From: Gammaproteobacteria bacterium
Lineage (GTDB): Bacteria; Pseudomonadota; Gammaproteobacteria; Granulosicoccales; Granulosicoccaceae
Assembly: GCA_019634245.1 (NCBI GenBank)
Contig: JAHQVR010000190.1
Location: forward strand, 1 to 6,496
DNA: 6,496 nt
Direction: 5' to 3'
The notes beneath the pieces are model-generated. The model was not told the DNA's origin. It did not search any database and saw only the letters and a program-made list of their open reading frames with translations. Of this stretch, positions 1-5,950 are shown one piece after another (position 1 is the stretch's first letter; every line of letters starts with the position of its first letter). A program made the translations under genes and the position numbers.

Positions 1-16
1 CAGAAAGAAAGGGCAC

Positions 17-802
17 CTAAACTAGGGTGAGATCAACAGCTCCAATCGATCCAAAATCTGCTTTTGCAATATCCCCTGGCTGCGCCCAGTAAATATCAGT
101 CGCAGTGCCGGTATTTTGCACCTGCCCAGCGAATACATTTTTTCCATCTCGAGTAATCGCATTTACCAGCCATACAAAGGCACCCAATGGATCACCCAGC
201 ACGTTTTTACCACTCCCTTGTCTTTCTATCTCGCCGTTAATGGTCAAAGTTACTTCGGTGTGAACCAGATCAATTTCCTGCCAATTTTCAACTCCTTCGC
301 CAACTACCAAAGCGCCGTCCGTGCCATTATCAGCGATAACTGAAAATACATCTTGCTGCGGCCAATTCTCCAAATGCCCAGCAACAATTTCAATCGCCGG
401 GCATACCCGAATAATTGAATTTTCTATGGTTTCCCGACTGTAAGGATACCCGGCTGGCACAAAGTCTCGGTCAACAACGAAAGCAAATTCACACTCAAAT
501 ACGATAGGTGGATAATTCTTTGTATCTATTTTTGCAGGACTTTCATAAACGTGTTCTGACAAAAGATAAGCATAATAGGGTTCATCCAACCCTAATAATT
601 CTTGAATGACGTCATTAGTACATGCACCGAACCAACCGCAGGTGTCCGCGCCTAGAACCTTAATAAAACGATCGCGTATCGCATACGCATCCTTCAAGGA
701 GGTTGGACGAACATCTTGAGGGATGCATTTGATGACAGAGTTACTCAATCGAGCCTCAGCGAGTAAAGCTGCTGCACGATCGATTTGCTGATCGGTAAGC
801 AT
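17..802 (-). CDS. 2-keto-4-pentenoate hydratase-like protein (FAH superfamily)
   Basis: Complete 261-residue cytoplasmic protein with the size and layout of MhpD-type 2-hydroxypenta-2,4-dienoate hydratases and related decarboxylases. Family enzymes add water to, or decarboxylate, unsaturated 2-oxo acids using a divalent metal. Visible landmarks are L-G-L-D-E-P (70-75), the metal-binding pair E103 and E105 in E-C-E-F-A-F, E138 in P-A-I-E-I-V, A-D-N-G near 157-160, and the C-terminal Q-P-G-D (241-244). E103/E105/E138 align with E. coli MhpD E106/E108/E139. In the G-R-K-V-G segment of MhpD this protein reads G-W-F-G-A (56-60), so the conserved lysine (K60 in MhpD) is F58; the exact reaction is therefore uncertain. 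The ATG at 802 is directly preceded by an in-frame TGA, so the start cannot lie upstream, yet no Shine-Dalgarno sequence is visible. It is the last gene of the minus-strand cluster here, 102 bp after the small membrane gene. Family assignment is firm; substrate is unknown. Confidence 0.9.
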   Translation of the reverse strand: MLTDQQIDRAAALLAEARLSNSVIKCIPQDVRPTSLKDAYAIRDRFIKVLGADTCGWFGACTNDVIQELLGLDEPYYAYLLSEHVYESPAKIDTKNYPPIVFECEFAFVVDRDFVPAGYPYSRETIENSIIRVCPAIEIVAGHLENWPQQDVFSVIADNGTDGALVVGEGVENWQEIDLVHTEVTLTINGEIERQGSGKNVLGDPLGAFVWLVNAITRDGKNVFAGQVQNTGTATDIYWAQPGDIAKADFGSIGAVDLTLV

Positions 803-831
803 TCAAATATCAAATAAGCTGATCGATAAGC
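787..831. repeat. Imperfect 14-bp direct repeat spanning the hydratase start
   Basis: GCTGATCGGTAAGC (787-800) and GCTGATCGATAAGC (818-831) match at 13 of 14 positions with a 31-bp offset. One copy forms codons 2 to 5 and adjoining bases of the hydratase gene; the other lies just upstream of its start. The offset is not a multiple of three, so the upstream copy is out of frame with the gene. It may be a short tandem duplication or a regulatory repeat; no function is shown. Confidence 0.4.
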
Positions 832-904
832 TCAACGAGATTGCGAAGCCTTATTGGAGCACGGACTAAAGATCCCTAAACACGAGAATTGTGACGGATA
901 GCTG
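803..904. other. 102-bp gap between microprotein and hydratase genes
   Basis: No gene, terminator hairpin or convincing promoter was found here. On the minus strand one frame is open for about 20 codons (roughly 874 down to 811) and ends in a TGA, reading ...L-V-E-L-I-D-Q-L-I-stop, but it has no ATG and begins right after a TAG, so it is not called as a gene. The absence of a terminator suggests the hydratase is transcribed with the genes before it, although the gap is wider than the other junctions downstream of dctQ. Confidence 0.4.
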
Positions 905-1078
905 TTACTCGGCATCCGGGTTCAATATCGTATCCTGAATCCAGGCGGTCCAGGCGCCAGTCAGTACAATCACAGATATCACCCAAAAAGGTGGCTGACT
1001 AATAGAGGCAGACAGACCCAATAAAAACGCTGAGATAAGTACGATGCCGATAAAGCCGGCGATGGTTTCATTTTTCAT
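905..1078 (-). CDS. 57-residue two-helix membrane microprotein, unknown function
   Basis: Not a recognised family. The protein begins M-K-N-E-T, then has a hydrophobic segment at about residues 6-26, a short polar and proline turn (S-Q-P-P, 27-30), a second hydrophobic segment at about 31-47 containing two tryptophans, and an acidic tail (N-P-D-A-E). This predicts an inner-membrane hairpin. The frame is open to 1153, which would give 82 residues, but the ATG at 1078 was chosen because it lies 13 nt after the amidase stop, has a purine-rich Shine-Dalgarno-like A-A-G-A-A-G-A at 1085-1091, and starts just before the first helix, whereas the longer form adds a polar Cys-rich stretch encoded inside the amidase gene. 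Its place in a TRAP operon suggests a membrane or transporter-associated role, but that is inference. It could still be a chance ORF, though the hydrophobic pattern and spacing argue against that. Confidence 0.65.
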   Translation of the reverse strand: MKNETIAGFIGIVLISAFLLGLSASISQPPFWVISVIVLTGAWTAWIQDTILNPDAE

Positions 1079-1091
1079 GATGTATCTTCTT

Positions 1092-2426
1092 TCAGTTTTG
1101 TTCTGATAGTTCTTGGTGAAGCCAACGCGCTGTTCGCAGCAGTCGTCCATCATCCAGGTTCGCGCCGACTAACTGCACACCAATTGGCAGCCCATCACTT
1201 CCCTGCAAAAGCGGCAAGGTCACAGCCGGCACACCACATAGCGACCAAGGAGAACAGAACACCGGGTCTCCTGTGACACTCAACCCTTTTGGGGCTTCTC
1301 CGATGGCACTTGGGCAAATGATGGCATCATACTCGTCGAAAATCTCTTCGAGTATCCCATTTAAATGGCTTCGCTGCCCCATTGCCTCAATATACCGACT
1401 GGCGCTAATTGCCATTCCGGATTCTATTTGAGAAATATTCGATGGATCTAACTGTTCTTTGGCATTTCGATAAAGAGGCCCATACCAGGCGGCAATCTCG
1501 GCCTCGTTGATCGCTTTGATGTCTGACCAGACGCCCGAAAAGCTATCAGCCAACGAAACTTCCGTGACCTGATCGCCCAATGCATCAACGACCTCGGCGA
1601 GGCCTTCTTGGGTGTCACTATCCGCTTGATCCCAGGCCGCGGTTTTAACAAATGCAAATTTCGGCGGCAGTGGCGGTTCCTGCGCACAGATTTGCTGCAA
1701 CGCCTGAGGAGCATGTTGTGGGAGACAATAGGTATCGATACCATCCGGTCCCATCATCACTTCCGCCATGAGCGCTGCATCCTCAACATGGCGGGCAAAG
1801 ACACCGACCTGATCTAGGAAAGGGGATTGTCGCAACACACCAGTTCGTGGAATAAGCCCAAAGCTCGGTTTATATCCGACTGTTCCACAAAAAGCAGCGG
1901 GACGAATCACAGATCCATTGGTCTGCGTGCCAATCGCTCCGGGAGTCATATAGGAGGCAACAGCTGCGGCACTGCCGCTGGACGAACCGCCAGGTGTGTG
2001 AGCCGCGTTGTGAGGATTCGTTGTTTTGCCGGGTACAAAAGTTGCCAACGAAGTAGTAACGCTTTTCCCCATCATCACCGCGCCTTGCTGCAACAAACGC
2101 TCAACCAACACGGCATTGTTCTTGGGTTTGCGACCGGAGAAAATGGAAGAGCCATGCTCAGTCGGAATCAACGCAGTATCAATAATATCTTTGATAGCAA
2201 TGGGAATTCCATGTAGTCGCCCCACAGGCTTTCCCTGACTTCGAATAGCGTCGAGATGCGTCGCCTGCTTGCGAGCGTACTCAGGATCTAGCCAGGCCCA
2301 TGCCTGAATAGTGTCATCGTGCTCCTGAATTCGCTTAAGGCAATCATTGACCAACTCAAGTGCAGAGACGTTACCATTGTTCAGTAACGTCGATGCCTCA
2401 CAAATTCCTAGCGATTCCAGGGACAT
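1092..2426 (-). CDS. Amidase signature family hydrolase
   Basis: Complete 444-residue cytoplasmic enzyme of the amidase signature family (GatA-like fold), which hydrolyses carboxamides or related C-N bonds by a Ser-cisSer-Lys mechanism. The triad is visible: K79 in A-I-K-D, cis-Ser S148 in the Gly-Gly-Ser-Ser-Ser-Gly loop (146-151), and nucleophile S172 in T-N-G-S-V-I-R-P-A. The 24-residue gap between the serines equals that of GatA. The C-terminal V-P-A-V-T-L-P and G-L-P-I-G-V-Q-L-V-G blocks (399-421) complete the domain. It is unlikely to be GatA of the tRNA amidotransferase: no gatB or gatC is adjacent and it sits in a transport operon. The start at 2426 is supported by A-A-G-G-A at 2433-2437, six bases upstream, and lies 18 nt after the dctM stop, so co-transcription and coupling are likely. 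It has no signal peptide, so it would act after import. Substrate cannot be predicted beyond an amide, possibly of a carboxylic acid. Confidence 0.93.
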   Translation of the reverse strand: MSLESLGICEASTLLNNGNVSALELVNDCLKRIQEHDDTIQAWAWLDPEYARKQATHLDAIRSQGKPVGRLHGIPIAIKDIIDTALIPTEHGSSIFSGRKPKNNAVLVERLLQQGAVMMGKSVTTSLATFVPGKTTNPHNAAHTPGGSSSGSAAAVASYMTPGAIGTQTNGSVIRPAAFCGTVGYKPSFGLIPRTGVLRQSPFLDQVGVFARHVEDAALMAEVMMGPDGIDTYCLPQHAPQALQQICAQEPPLPPKFAFVKTAAWDQADSDTQEGLAEVVDALGDQVTEVSLADSFSGVWSDIKAINEAEIAAWYGPLYRNAKEQLDPSNISQIESGMAISASRYIEAMGQRSHLNGILEEIFDEYDAIICPSAIGEAPKGLSVTGDPVFCSPWSLCGVPAVTLPLLQGSDGLPIGVQLVGANLDDGRLLRTARWLHQELSEQN

Positions 2427-2432
2427 TCGATT

Positions 2433-2437
2433 TCCTT
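2433..2437 (-). promoter_or_regulatory. Ribosome binding site of the amidase gene
   Basis: On the minus strand the bases read AAGGA, six nucleotides before the amidase ATG and a few bases after the dctM stop codon. It fixes the amidase start. Confidence 0.7.
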
Positions 2438-2444
2438 GCTAACG

Positions 2445-3809
2445 CTAAGAGGAAGGGGGAAGCTCACCGAAAAAATAATCCGGAAGCCAGAGTGCGATTC
2501 CTGGGAACATGTAGATCAATACCATCACAAAAATCACAATCCCGAGGTAAGGCATAATGCCTTTAAAGATATCGACTAACTGGATGTAGGGTGGTGCAAC
2601 ACCCTTTAAATAATAGGCCGACATCGCCATCGGCGGCGTCAGAAACGACGTTTGTAAATTGAGCGCAATCAGCATCGCAAACATGTAGGGGTTCACGCCA
2701 AAGGTATCCAGCATAGGCAGAAAGATAGGCACAAAAATAATCAAAATTTCTGTCCATTCCAGGGGCCAGCCAAGCAGGAATATAATTACTTGTGCAAGTA
2801 TCAGGAAGCCCACTGTGCCCAGGCTGAGCGCGAGAATCCATTCTTCTATCAGCGCATGTCCGCCGAGGTAAGAAAAGACTGACGCAAACGTCCATGAACC
2901 GACAAACAACCAGCAAACCATCGCAGAGGTTTTAGCGGTTAAAAACACAGACTCTTTAAATCGCTCCCAAGTCAGAGATCGATAAAGAACAGCGAGCACT
3001 AAACCGCCGAGTGCGCCAACACCCGCCGCTTCCGCAGGGGTTGCCAGACCAAATAAAATGCAACCCAGTACAGAGAAAATCAAAACCGCAAGTGGTACCA
3101 CCGAAGTGACCACCTGAAAAAGTATCTTTCTTGCCGGGGGTACGTCTTCTTCTTTAGGTTTTGGCGCAAGGCTGGGATTCAGCAGGGCCCTGATAATCAC
3201 ATATAGCATGTAGCAACCGGCCAGAATCAAACCAGGAAACATGGCTGCAGCGTACAAACGAAGAGGCGACAACTCTGCAATTGCTGCATAAACAATCAAC
3301 ATAATGCTTGGTGGAATTAAAATACCCAGGCAACCACCCACGCATATGACACCAGACGCAAAGCTATGGTTATAACCCGCCTTTAACATTGCCGGTAGCG
3401 CCAGCATCCCCATCAACGTTACCACGGCACCTATGATGCCTGTGGCGGTCGCAAAGATGGCACAGGTCATGAGCGCCGCCACTGCCATAGAGCCAGGTAG
3501 ATGACGCGCTGCAAGCTGGAGTGAGAAAAACAACCTGTTGACGATATTCGCTCTTTCAACCACATACCCCATAAACAGAAATAAGGGTATCGCTACGAGC
3601 ACATCATTTGACATGACCGAAAACGTGTTTTGAACGGTAAGGTCAAATATTCGATTATCAAAAATCGAATCCATCCGGAACGCGTCATAGTAGGCGTAAT
3701 ATCCAAATGCAAGCCCCATGGCCAAAAGAGTGAATGCAATGGGAAAACCCAAGAGCACCATAAAGATAAACAACGCCAGCATAAATATGGCAATTTGAGG
3801 ATCGGTCAT
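2445..3809 (-). CDS. dctM: TRAP transporter large permease subunit DctM
   Basis: Complete 454-residue integral membrane protein, the ion-coupled transport subunit of a TRAP transporter, which imports solute delivered by the binding protein using a sodium gradient. It is hydrophobic almost throughout, consistent with about a dozen helices. Two family hallmarks are the paired hairpin motifs L-G-I-L-I-P-P-S-I-M (161-170) and L-Q-T-S-F-L-T-P-P-M (385-394); A-T-P-A-E-A-A-G-V-G (256-265) is also typical. The only long polar stretch, about 211-227 (K-P-K-E-E-D), is a cytoplasmic or periplasmic loop between the two halves. At 347-355 it reads G-W-P-L-E-W-T-E-I, where many relatives have L-D. Its ATG overlaps the dctQ stop in an ATGA, and no Shine-Dalgarno is evident, so it probably depends on translational coupling to dctQ. 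Length is normal and the reading frame intact. Confidence 0.96.
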   Translation of the reverse strand: MTDPQIAIFMLALFIFMVLLGFPIAFTLLAMGLAFGYYAYYDAFRMDSIFDNRIFDLTVQNTFSVMSNDVLVAIPLFLFMGYVVERANIVNRLFFSLQLAARHLPGSMAVAALMTCAIFATATGIIGAVVTLMGMLALPAMLKAGYNHSFASGVICVGGCLGILIPPSIMLIVYAAIAELSPLRLYAAAMFPGLILAGCYMLYVIIRALLNPSLAPKPKEEDVPPARKILFQVVTSVVPLAVLIFSVLGCILFGLATPAEAAGVGALGGLVLAVLYRSLTWERFKESVFLTAKTSAMVCWLFVGSWTFASVFSYLGGHALIEEWILALSLGTVGFLILAQVIIFLLGWPLEWTEILIIFVPIFLPMLDTFGVNPYMFAMLIALNLQTSFLTPPMAMSAYYLKGVAPPYIQLVDIFKGIMPYLGIVIFVMVLIYMFPGIALWLPDYFFGELPPSS

Positions 3810-4378
3810 GATTTTGTCTGTTCGTTATCTTGCATTAGGGCTTCTTCAGTTTCCTGTACATCATGCATTCGTTTAGGCCAGTATCCATCCCGGATACACA
3901 TTACACACCGAATCGATTCGGCGACACCCTGTAAAAAAATCAGAGCGCCCGATACTGGAATCAGTGTTTTAAAAAAGTATATTTGTATGCGCGCCGGGCT
4001 ACTCCAACTCACTTCCTTGTAAAACCAAGAGTCTTTCGCAAACCCGTAGCCATACCAAGTCAACGCAAATACCGCAGGCAATAGAAACAAGATGTATAAC
4101 GTGAGATCTATGCTTGCCTGAGTGCGTTGGGACATTAGTCGGTAAACCACGTCACCGCGGACATGGGCATCCTGCGCTAACGCATAGGCACCTGACATCA
4201 CAAACAGTGCGCCATACATTTGCACGCTCATATCGAATGCCCACACGGTGGGGGCATTTAGGACATAACGGACAAACACTTCATAGCAGGTAGCAAACGT
4301 GAGAACCACGATACACCATGCGAAGCATTTGCCAACCCATACGCTGAGGCTATCAACGAAGTGAAGGAAACGATCCAT
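3806..4378 (-). CDS. dctQ: TRAP transporter small permease subunit DctQ
   Basis: Complete 190-residue membrane protein, the small subunit that partners DctM. Four hydrophobic segments are visible at about 17-39, 50-70, 88-112 and 132-158, the usual DctQ topology. Family-type motifs are Y-E-V-F-V-R-Y-V-L-N-A-P (32-43) and H-V-R-G-D-V-V-Y-R (72-80). The C-terminal tail (about 165-190) is polar and Glu/Gln-rich. The start at 4378 places M-D-R-F just before the first helix, as in other DctQ proteins; upstream only a weak GAG is present as a ribosome-binding signal. It is separated from dctP by 169 bp holding a terminator, and overlaps dctM by 4 nt. The gap and weak initiation fit lower expression of permease than of binding protein. 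Confidence 0.95.
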   Translation of the reverse strand: MDRFLHFVDSLSVWVGKCFAWCIVVLTFATCYEVFVRYVLNAPTVWAFDMSVQMYGALFVMSGAYALAQDAHVRGDVVYRLMSQRTQASIDLTLYILFLLPAVFALTWYGYGFAKDSWFYKEVSWSSPARIQIYFFKTLIPVSGALIFLQGVAESIRCVMCIRDGYWPKRMHDVQETEEALMQDNEQTKS

Positions 4379-4504
4379 AAACTTGACTCAATCTAGGAGC
4401 TTTTAGAGGCACTTACAGCGCCAAAGGAGATTTTCTAAACACACTTAGTCACATGACACCTGCATACAGACAAGTTCATAGACGTATCTTGTGTTTCAAC
4501 ATAA
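4379..4504. other. Leader between the terminator and dctQ
   Basis: This is the part of the 169-bp dctP-dctQ gap beyond the terminator hairpin. No convincing sigma-70 promoter for dctQ was found on the minus strand. The permease genes would therefore rely on read-through or on a promoter that cannot be recognised by eye. A 14-codon ORF at 4435-4479 is noted but not called. Confidence 0.4.
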
Positions 4505-4536
4505 AAAAACCGGGTCGAGAGTACGACCCGGTTTTT
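4505..4536 (-). terminator. Rho-independent terminator after dctP
   Basis: A perfect 13-bp inverted repeat (4505-4517 with 4524-4536) has the GC core CCGGGTCG/CGACCCGG, flanking A5/T5, and a six-base loop. In the minus direction the hairpin is followed by a run of seven U, and it begins 11 nt after the dctP stop. Because A and T tracts flank both sides it could work in either direction. Within a TRAP operon it is expected to be leaky, or to protect the dctP message, so that the binding protein is made in excess of the permease. Confidence 0.93.
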
Positions 4537-4547
4537 CGAACATGGTT

Positions 4548-5660
4548 TTAGGTCATGCTGCCGAAGTGGTGGCTATAGGCACCTGAGTAATCGGGCGCAT
4601 TCAGCAATTCATAACGCACAACGCGCTTGGCCCATGCTTTTTGCGATTCAACGACTTTTGCAAAGAAGGGATCTTCACCAGACAGCCGCTCGGTGACGAT
4701 ATCCCAAGCTTTTAGCTGGTCTGCCATTACCGAGTCAGGGGTACGGTGAACGTTAACACCCAGACCTTCTAATGCAATCAAGTCATTGGAGTATCGATCC
4801 TGAGACTTCCAGGTGAAGTCCGCCGAGGATGCTTCAGACGCATACTCCAGAATTGCCTGCTGCTCAGCAGATAGTTTGTTAAACAAGCTCTTATTGAAGA
4901 TGATCTCAAACGCTTCCTGACTCTGGTGGAAACTGGCAAGATGATAATCCTTCGATACATCCTGCATACCGAAGTCTTTGTCCGAAGTCGGATTGTTAAA
5001 CTCGGCTGCGTCGATCAGTCCACTCTTCATCGCCGGTTGGATTTCACCACCTGGGAGTTGCACAACTGACATGCCCATTTCTTGAAGAACATCTGCAGCC
5101 AGACCAACTGTTCGGTACTTAAGGCCTTTCATTTGCGAAGATTCTTTGATCTCTTCTTTAAACCATCCCAAAGGTTGCGCCGGCATCGGGCTGTTAAAGA
5201 AACCAACTATGTCGAGTTTTAGTGCGTCCATTAACTCATAGTAGAGCTCAGATCCGCCGCCATACTTAATCCAGCCTAATAGCTGGTTTGCATTCCAGCC
5301 CCAGCAAGGGCCTGTACCGAACAGGGATGCAGCAGCACTTTTGGAATACCAGTAAGCGGGAACCAGGTGCGCACCATCTAAAACGCCTTTATGTACTGCC
5401 GTTTGCATTTCTGCAGTTTTAACCACGGAGTTCACAGACAGCAGATCGATCTTGAGAGAGCCACCAGACATTTTATTGACTTTGTCAACATAATCTTGCG
5501 CAAACTCAAGGAAAATACCGCCACCCCACGCCGCTTGAACTTTCAGAACAACTTGCGCATTGGCGATATAGGGGACCGCGGCTACCGCGGCGGTTGCACC
5601 AACGGCAGTGCCTTTCAAAAACTTACGGCGTGATGAAACGGGTTTTTCGTTTTTACTCAT
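4548..5660 (-). CDS. dctP: TRAP transporter substrate-binding protein DctP, Tat-exported
   Basis: Complete 370-residue periplasmic solute receptor of the TRAP family, closest by pattern to the TakP / mannitol-chloroaromatic branch. A twin-arginine signal is clear: S-R-R-K-F-L-K-G (10-17), an Ala-rich hydrophobic segment, and a probable cleavage after A-N-A (33-35), so the protein is exported folded. The mature domain carries the family segment Y-R-T-V-G-L-A-A-D-V-L-Q-E-M-G (182-196) with the likely carboxylate-binding Arg183, then G-G-E-I-Q-P-A-M-K-S-G (204-214) and I-D-A-A-E (216-220). E220 is followed by F-N-N-P, where TakP has E-W-V-G-P, suggesting a different ligand. The start at 5660 is supported by GGAGG 10 nt upstream and gives a proper Tat n-region. 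It is the first gene of the cluster, divergent from glcD. The ligand is probably a monocarboxylate or 2-oxo acid type anion, by family only. Confidence 0.95.
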   Translation of the reverse strand: MSKNEKPVSSRRKFLKGTAVGATAAVAAVPYIANAQVVLKVQAAWGGGIFLEFAQDYVDKVNKMSGGSLKIDLLSVNSVVKTAEMQTAVHKGVLDGAHLVPAYWYSKSAAASLFGTGPCWGWNANQLLGWIKYGGGSELYYELMDALKLDIVGFFNSPMPAQPLGWFKEEIKESSQMKGLKYRTVGLAADVLQEMGMSVVQLPGGEIQPAMKSGLIDAAEFNNPTSDKDFGMQDVSKDYHLASFHQSQEAFEIIFNKSLFNKLSAEQQAILEYASEASSADFTWKSQDRYSNDLIALEGLGVNVHRTPDSVMADQLKAWDIVTERLSGEDPFFAKVVESQKAWAKRVVRYELLNAPDYSGAYSHHFGSMT

Positions 5661-5670
5661 TGAGGAATAG

Positions 5671-5675
5671 CCTCC
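5671..5675 (-). promoter_or_regulatory. Ribosome binding site of dctP
   Basis: GGAGG on the minus strand with a 10-nt spacing to the ATG at 5660. It is the strongest Shine-Dalgarno in the operon, consistent with high binding-protein output. Confidence 0.7.
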
Positions 5676-5740
5676 AGACTTAGGTGTTAAATGAATCTAG
5701 TTATGCGATCTGCTTAAAGGAAAACAGATTCGATACGGAT

Positions 5741-5769
5741 CTTATGCTCATTAATATTGAGATTCCCAA
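5741..5769 (-). promoter_or_regulatory. Candidate sigma-70 promoter for dctP
   Basis: On the minus strand TTGGGA (5764-5769) and CATAAG (5741-5746) are separated by exactly 17 bp; each matches the consensus at four of six positions. This would start the message near 5734, about 70 nt before the dctP ATG. The match is moderate and other start points are possible. The -35 box overlaps the inverted repeat at 5761-5780. Confidence 0.35.
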
Positions 5770-5780
5770 ATATCGGAATC
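5761..5780. repeat. Inverted repeat GATTCC-N8-GGAATC
   Basis: A perfect 6-bp dyad (5761-5766 and 5775-5780) with an 8-bp AT-rich spacer. Its left arm overlaps the candidate dctP -35 box, so it is a possible operator for a dimeric regulator. Confidence 0.4.
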
Positions 5781-5781
5781 T

Positions 5782-5811
5782 GATATTGATTCTCTGTGTT
5801 GTATCAATATC
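5782..5811. repeat. Inverted repeat GATATTGAT-N12-ATCAATATC
   Basis: A perfect 9-bp dyad (5782-5790 and 5803-5811), with corresponding bases of the two arms two helical turns (21 bp) apart. The core ATATTGA also occurs at 5754-5760, 29 bp before the first arm. The dyad is placed upstream of both divergent promoters, as an activator or operator site would be. No U-tract follows it, so it does not look like a terminator. Confidence 0.45.
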
Positions 5812-5844
5812 GCAGCAGAATTGTATATGCTTTCGATAATAAAT

Positions 5845-5858
5845 GGTAAGCAATTACC
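5845..5858. repeat. Short inverted repeat GGTAA-N4-TTACC
   Basis: A perfect 5-bp dyad in the middle of the divergent region. It is short enough to be chance; recorded as a weak operator candidate. Confidence 0.2.
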
Positions 5859-5884
5859 CAAGTTTGCCGCTAGAAGTTTTGCAA

Positions 5885-5921
5885 GATCAAATTAACGTCA
5901 AAGTGAACGACACGATCAAAT
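5885..5921. repeat. Direct repeat GATCAAAT, 29-bp offset
   Basis: GATCAAAT occurs at 5885-5892 and 5914-5921, upstream of the candidate glcD promoter. A TTTGAT in the opposite orientation lies at 5949-5954. The copies may be regulator half-sites, but the region is AT-rich and chance is not excluded. Confidence 0.25.
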
Positions 5922-5950
5922 AGATATACAAGCGTTCCACAAGAGGGGTT

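Noticed and set aside
1..16. GTG at 14-16 on the minus strand as the start of the next operon gene
   Set aside because: Only five codons are visible before the window edge and there is no clear ribosome site.
810..874. Open minus-strand frame ending L-V-E-L-I-D-Q-L-I-stop, as a gene remnant
   Set aside because: About 20 codons, bounded by a TAG upstream, no start codon and no recognisable family.
905..1153. 82-residue version of the membrane microprotein
   Set aside because: The extra 25 N-terminal residues are encoded inside the amidase gene and are polar and Cys-rich; the ATG at 1078 has the better ribosome site and position.
1448..1744. 98-residue minus-strand ORF inside the amidase gene
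   Set aside because: Out-of-frame shadow of the amidase coding region; Arg-rich low-complexity translation with no family motif.
1827..2238. Plus-strand ORFs of 129 and 70 residues opposite the amidase
   Set aside because: Antisense shadows of the well-supported amidase; compositions are not protein-like and no domain is recognisable.
1092..2426. Calling the amidase GatA of the Asp/Glu-tRNA amidotransferase
   Set aside because: It shares the catalytic triad, but no gatB or gatC is adjacent, and the transporter operon points to a catabolic amidase.
3630..4022. 130-residue plus-strand ORF across the dctQ-dctM junction
   Set aside because: Antisense to two certain permease genes; His/Lys/Cys-rich translation without motif.
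4435..4479. 14-codon minus-strand ORF in the dctP-dctQ gap as a leader peptide
   Set aside because: Short, with three cysteines but no convincing ribosome site and no alternative hairpin linked to it; expected by chance.
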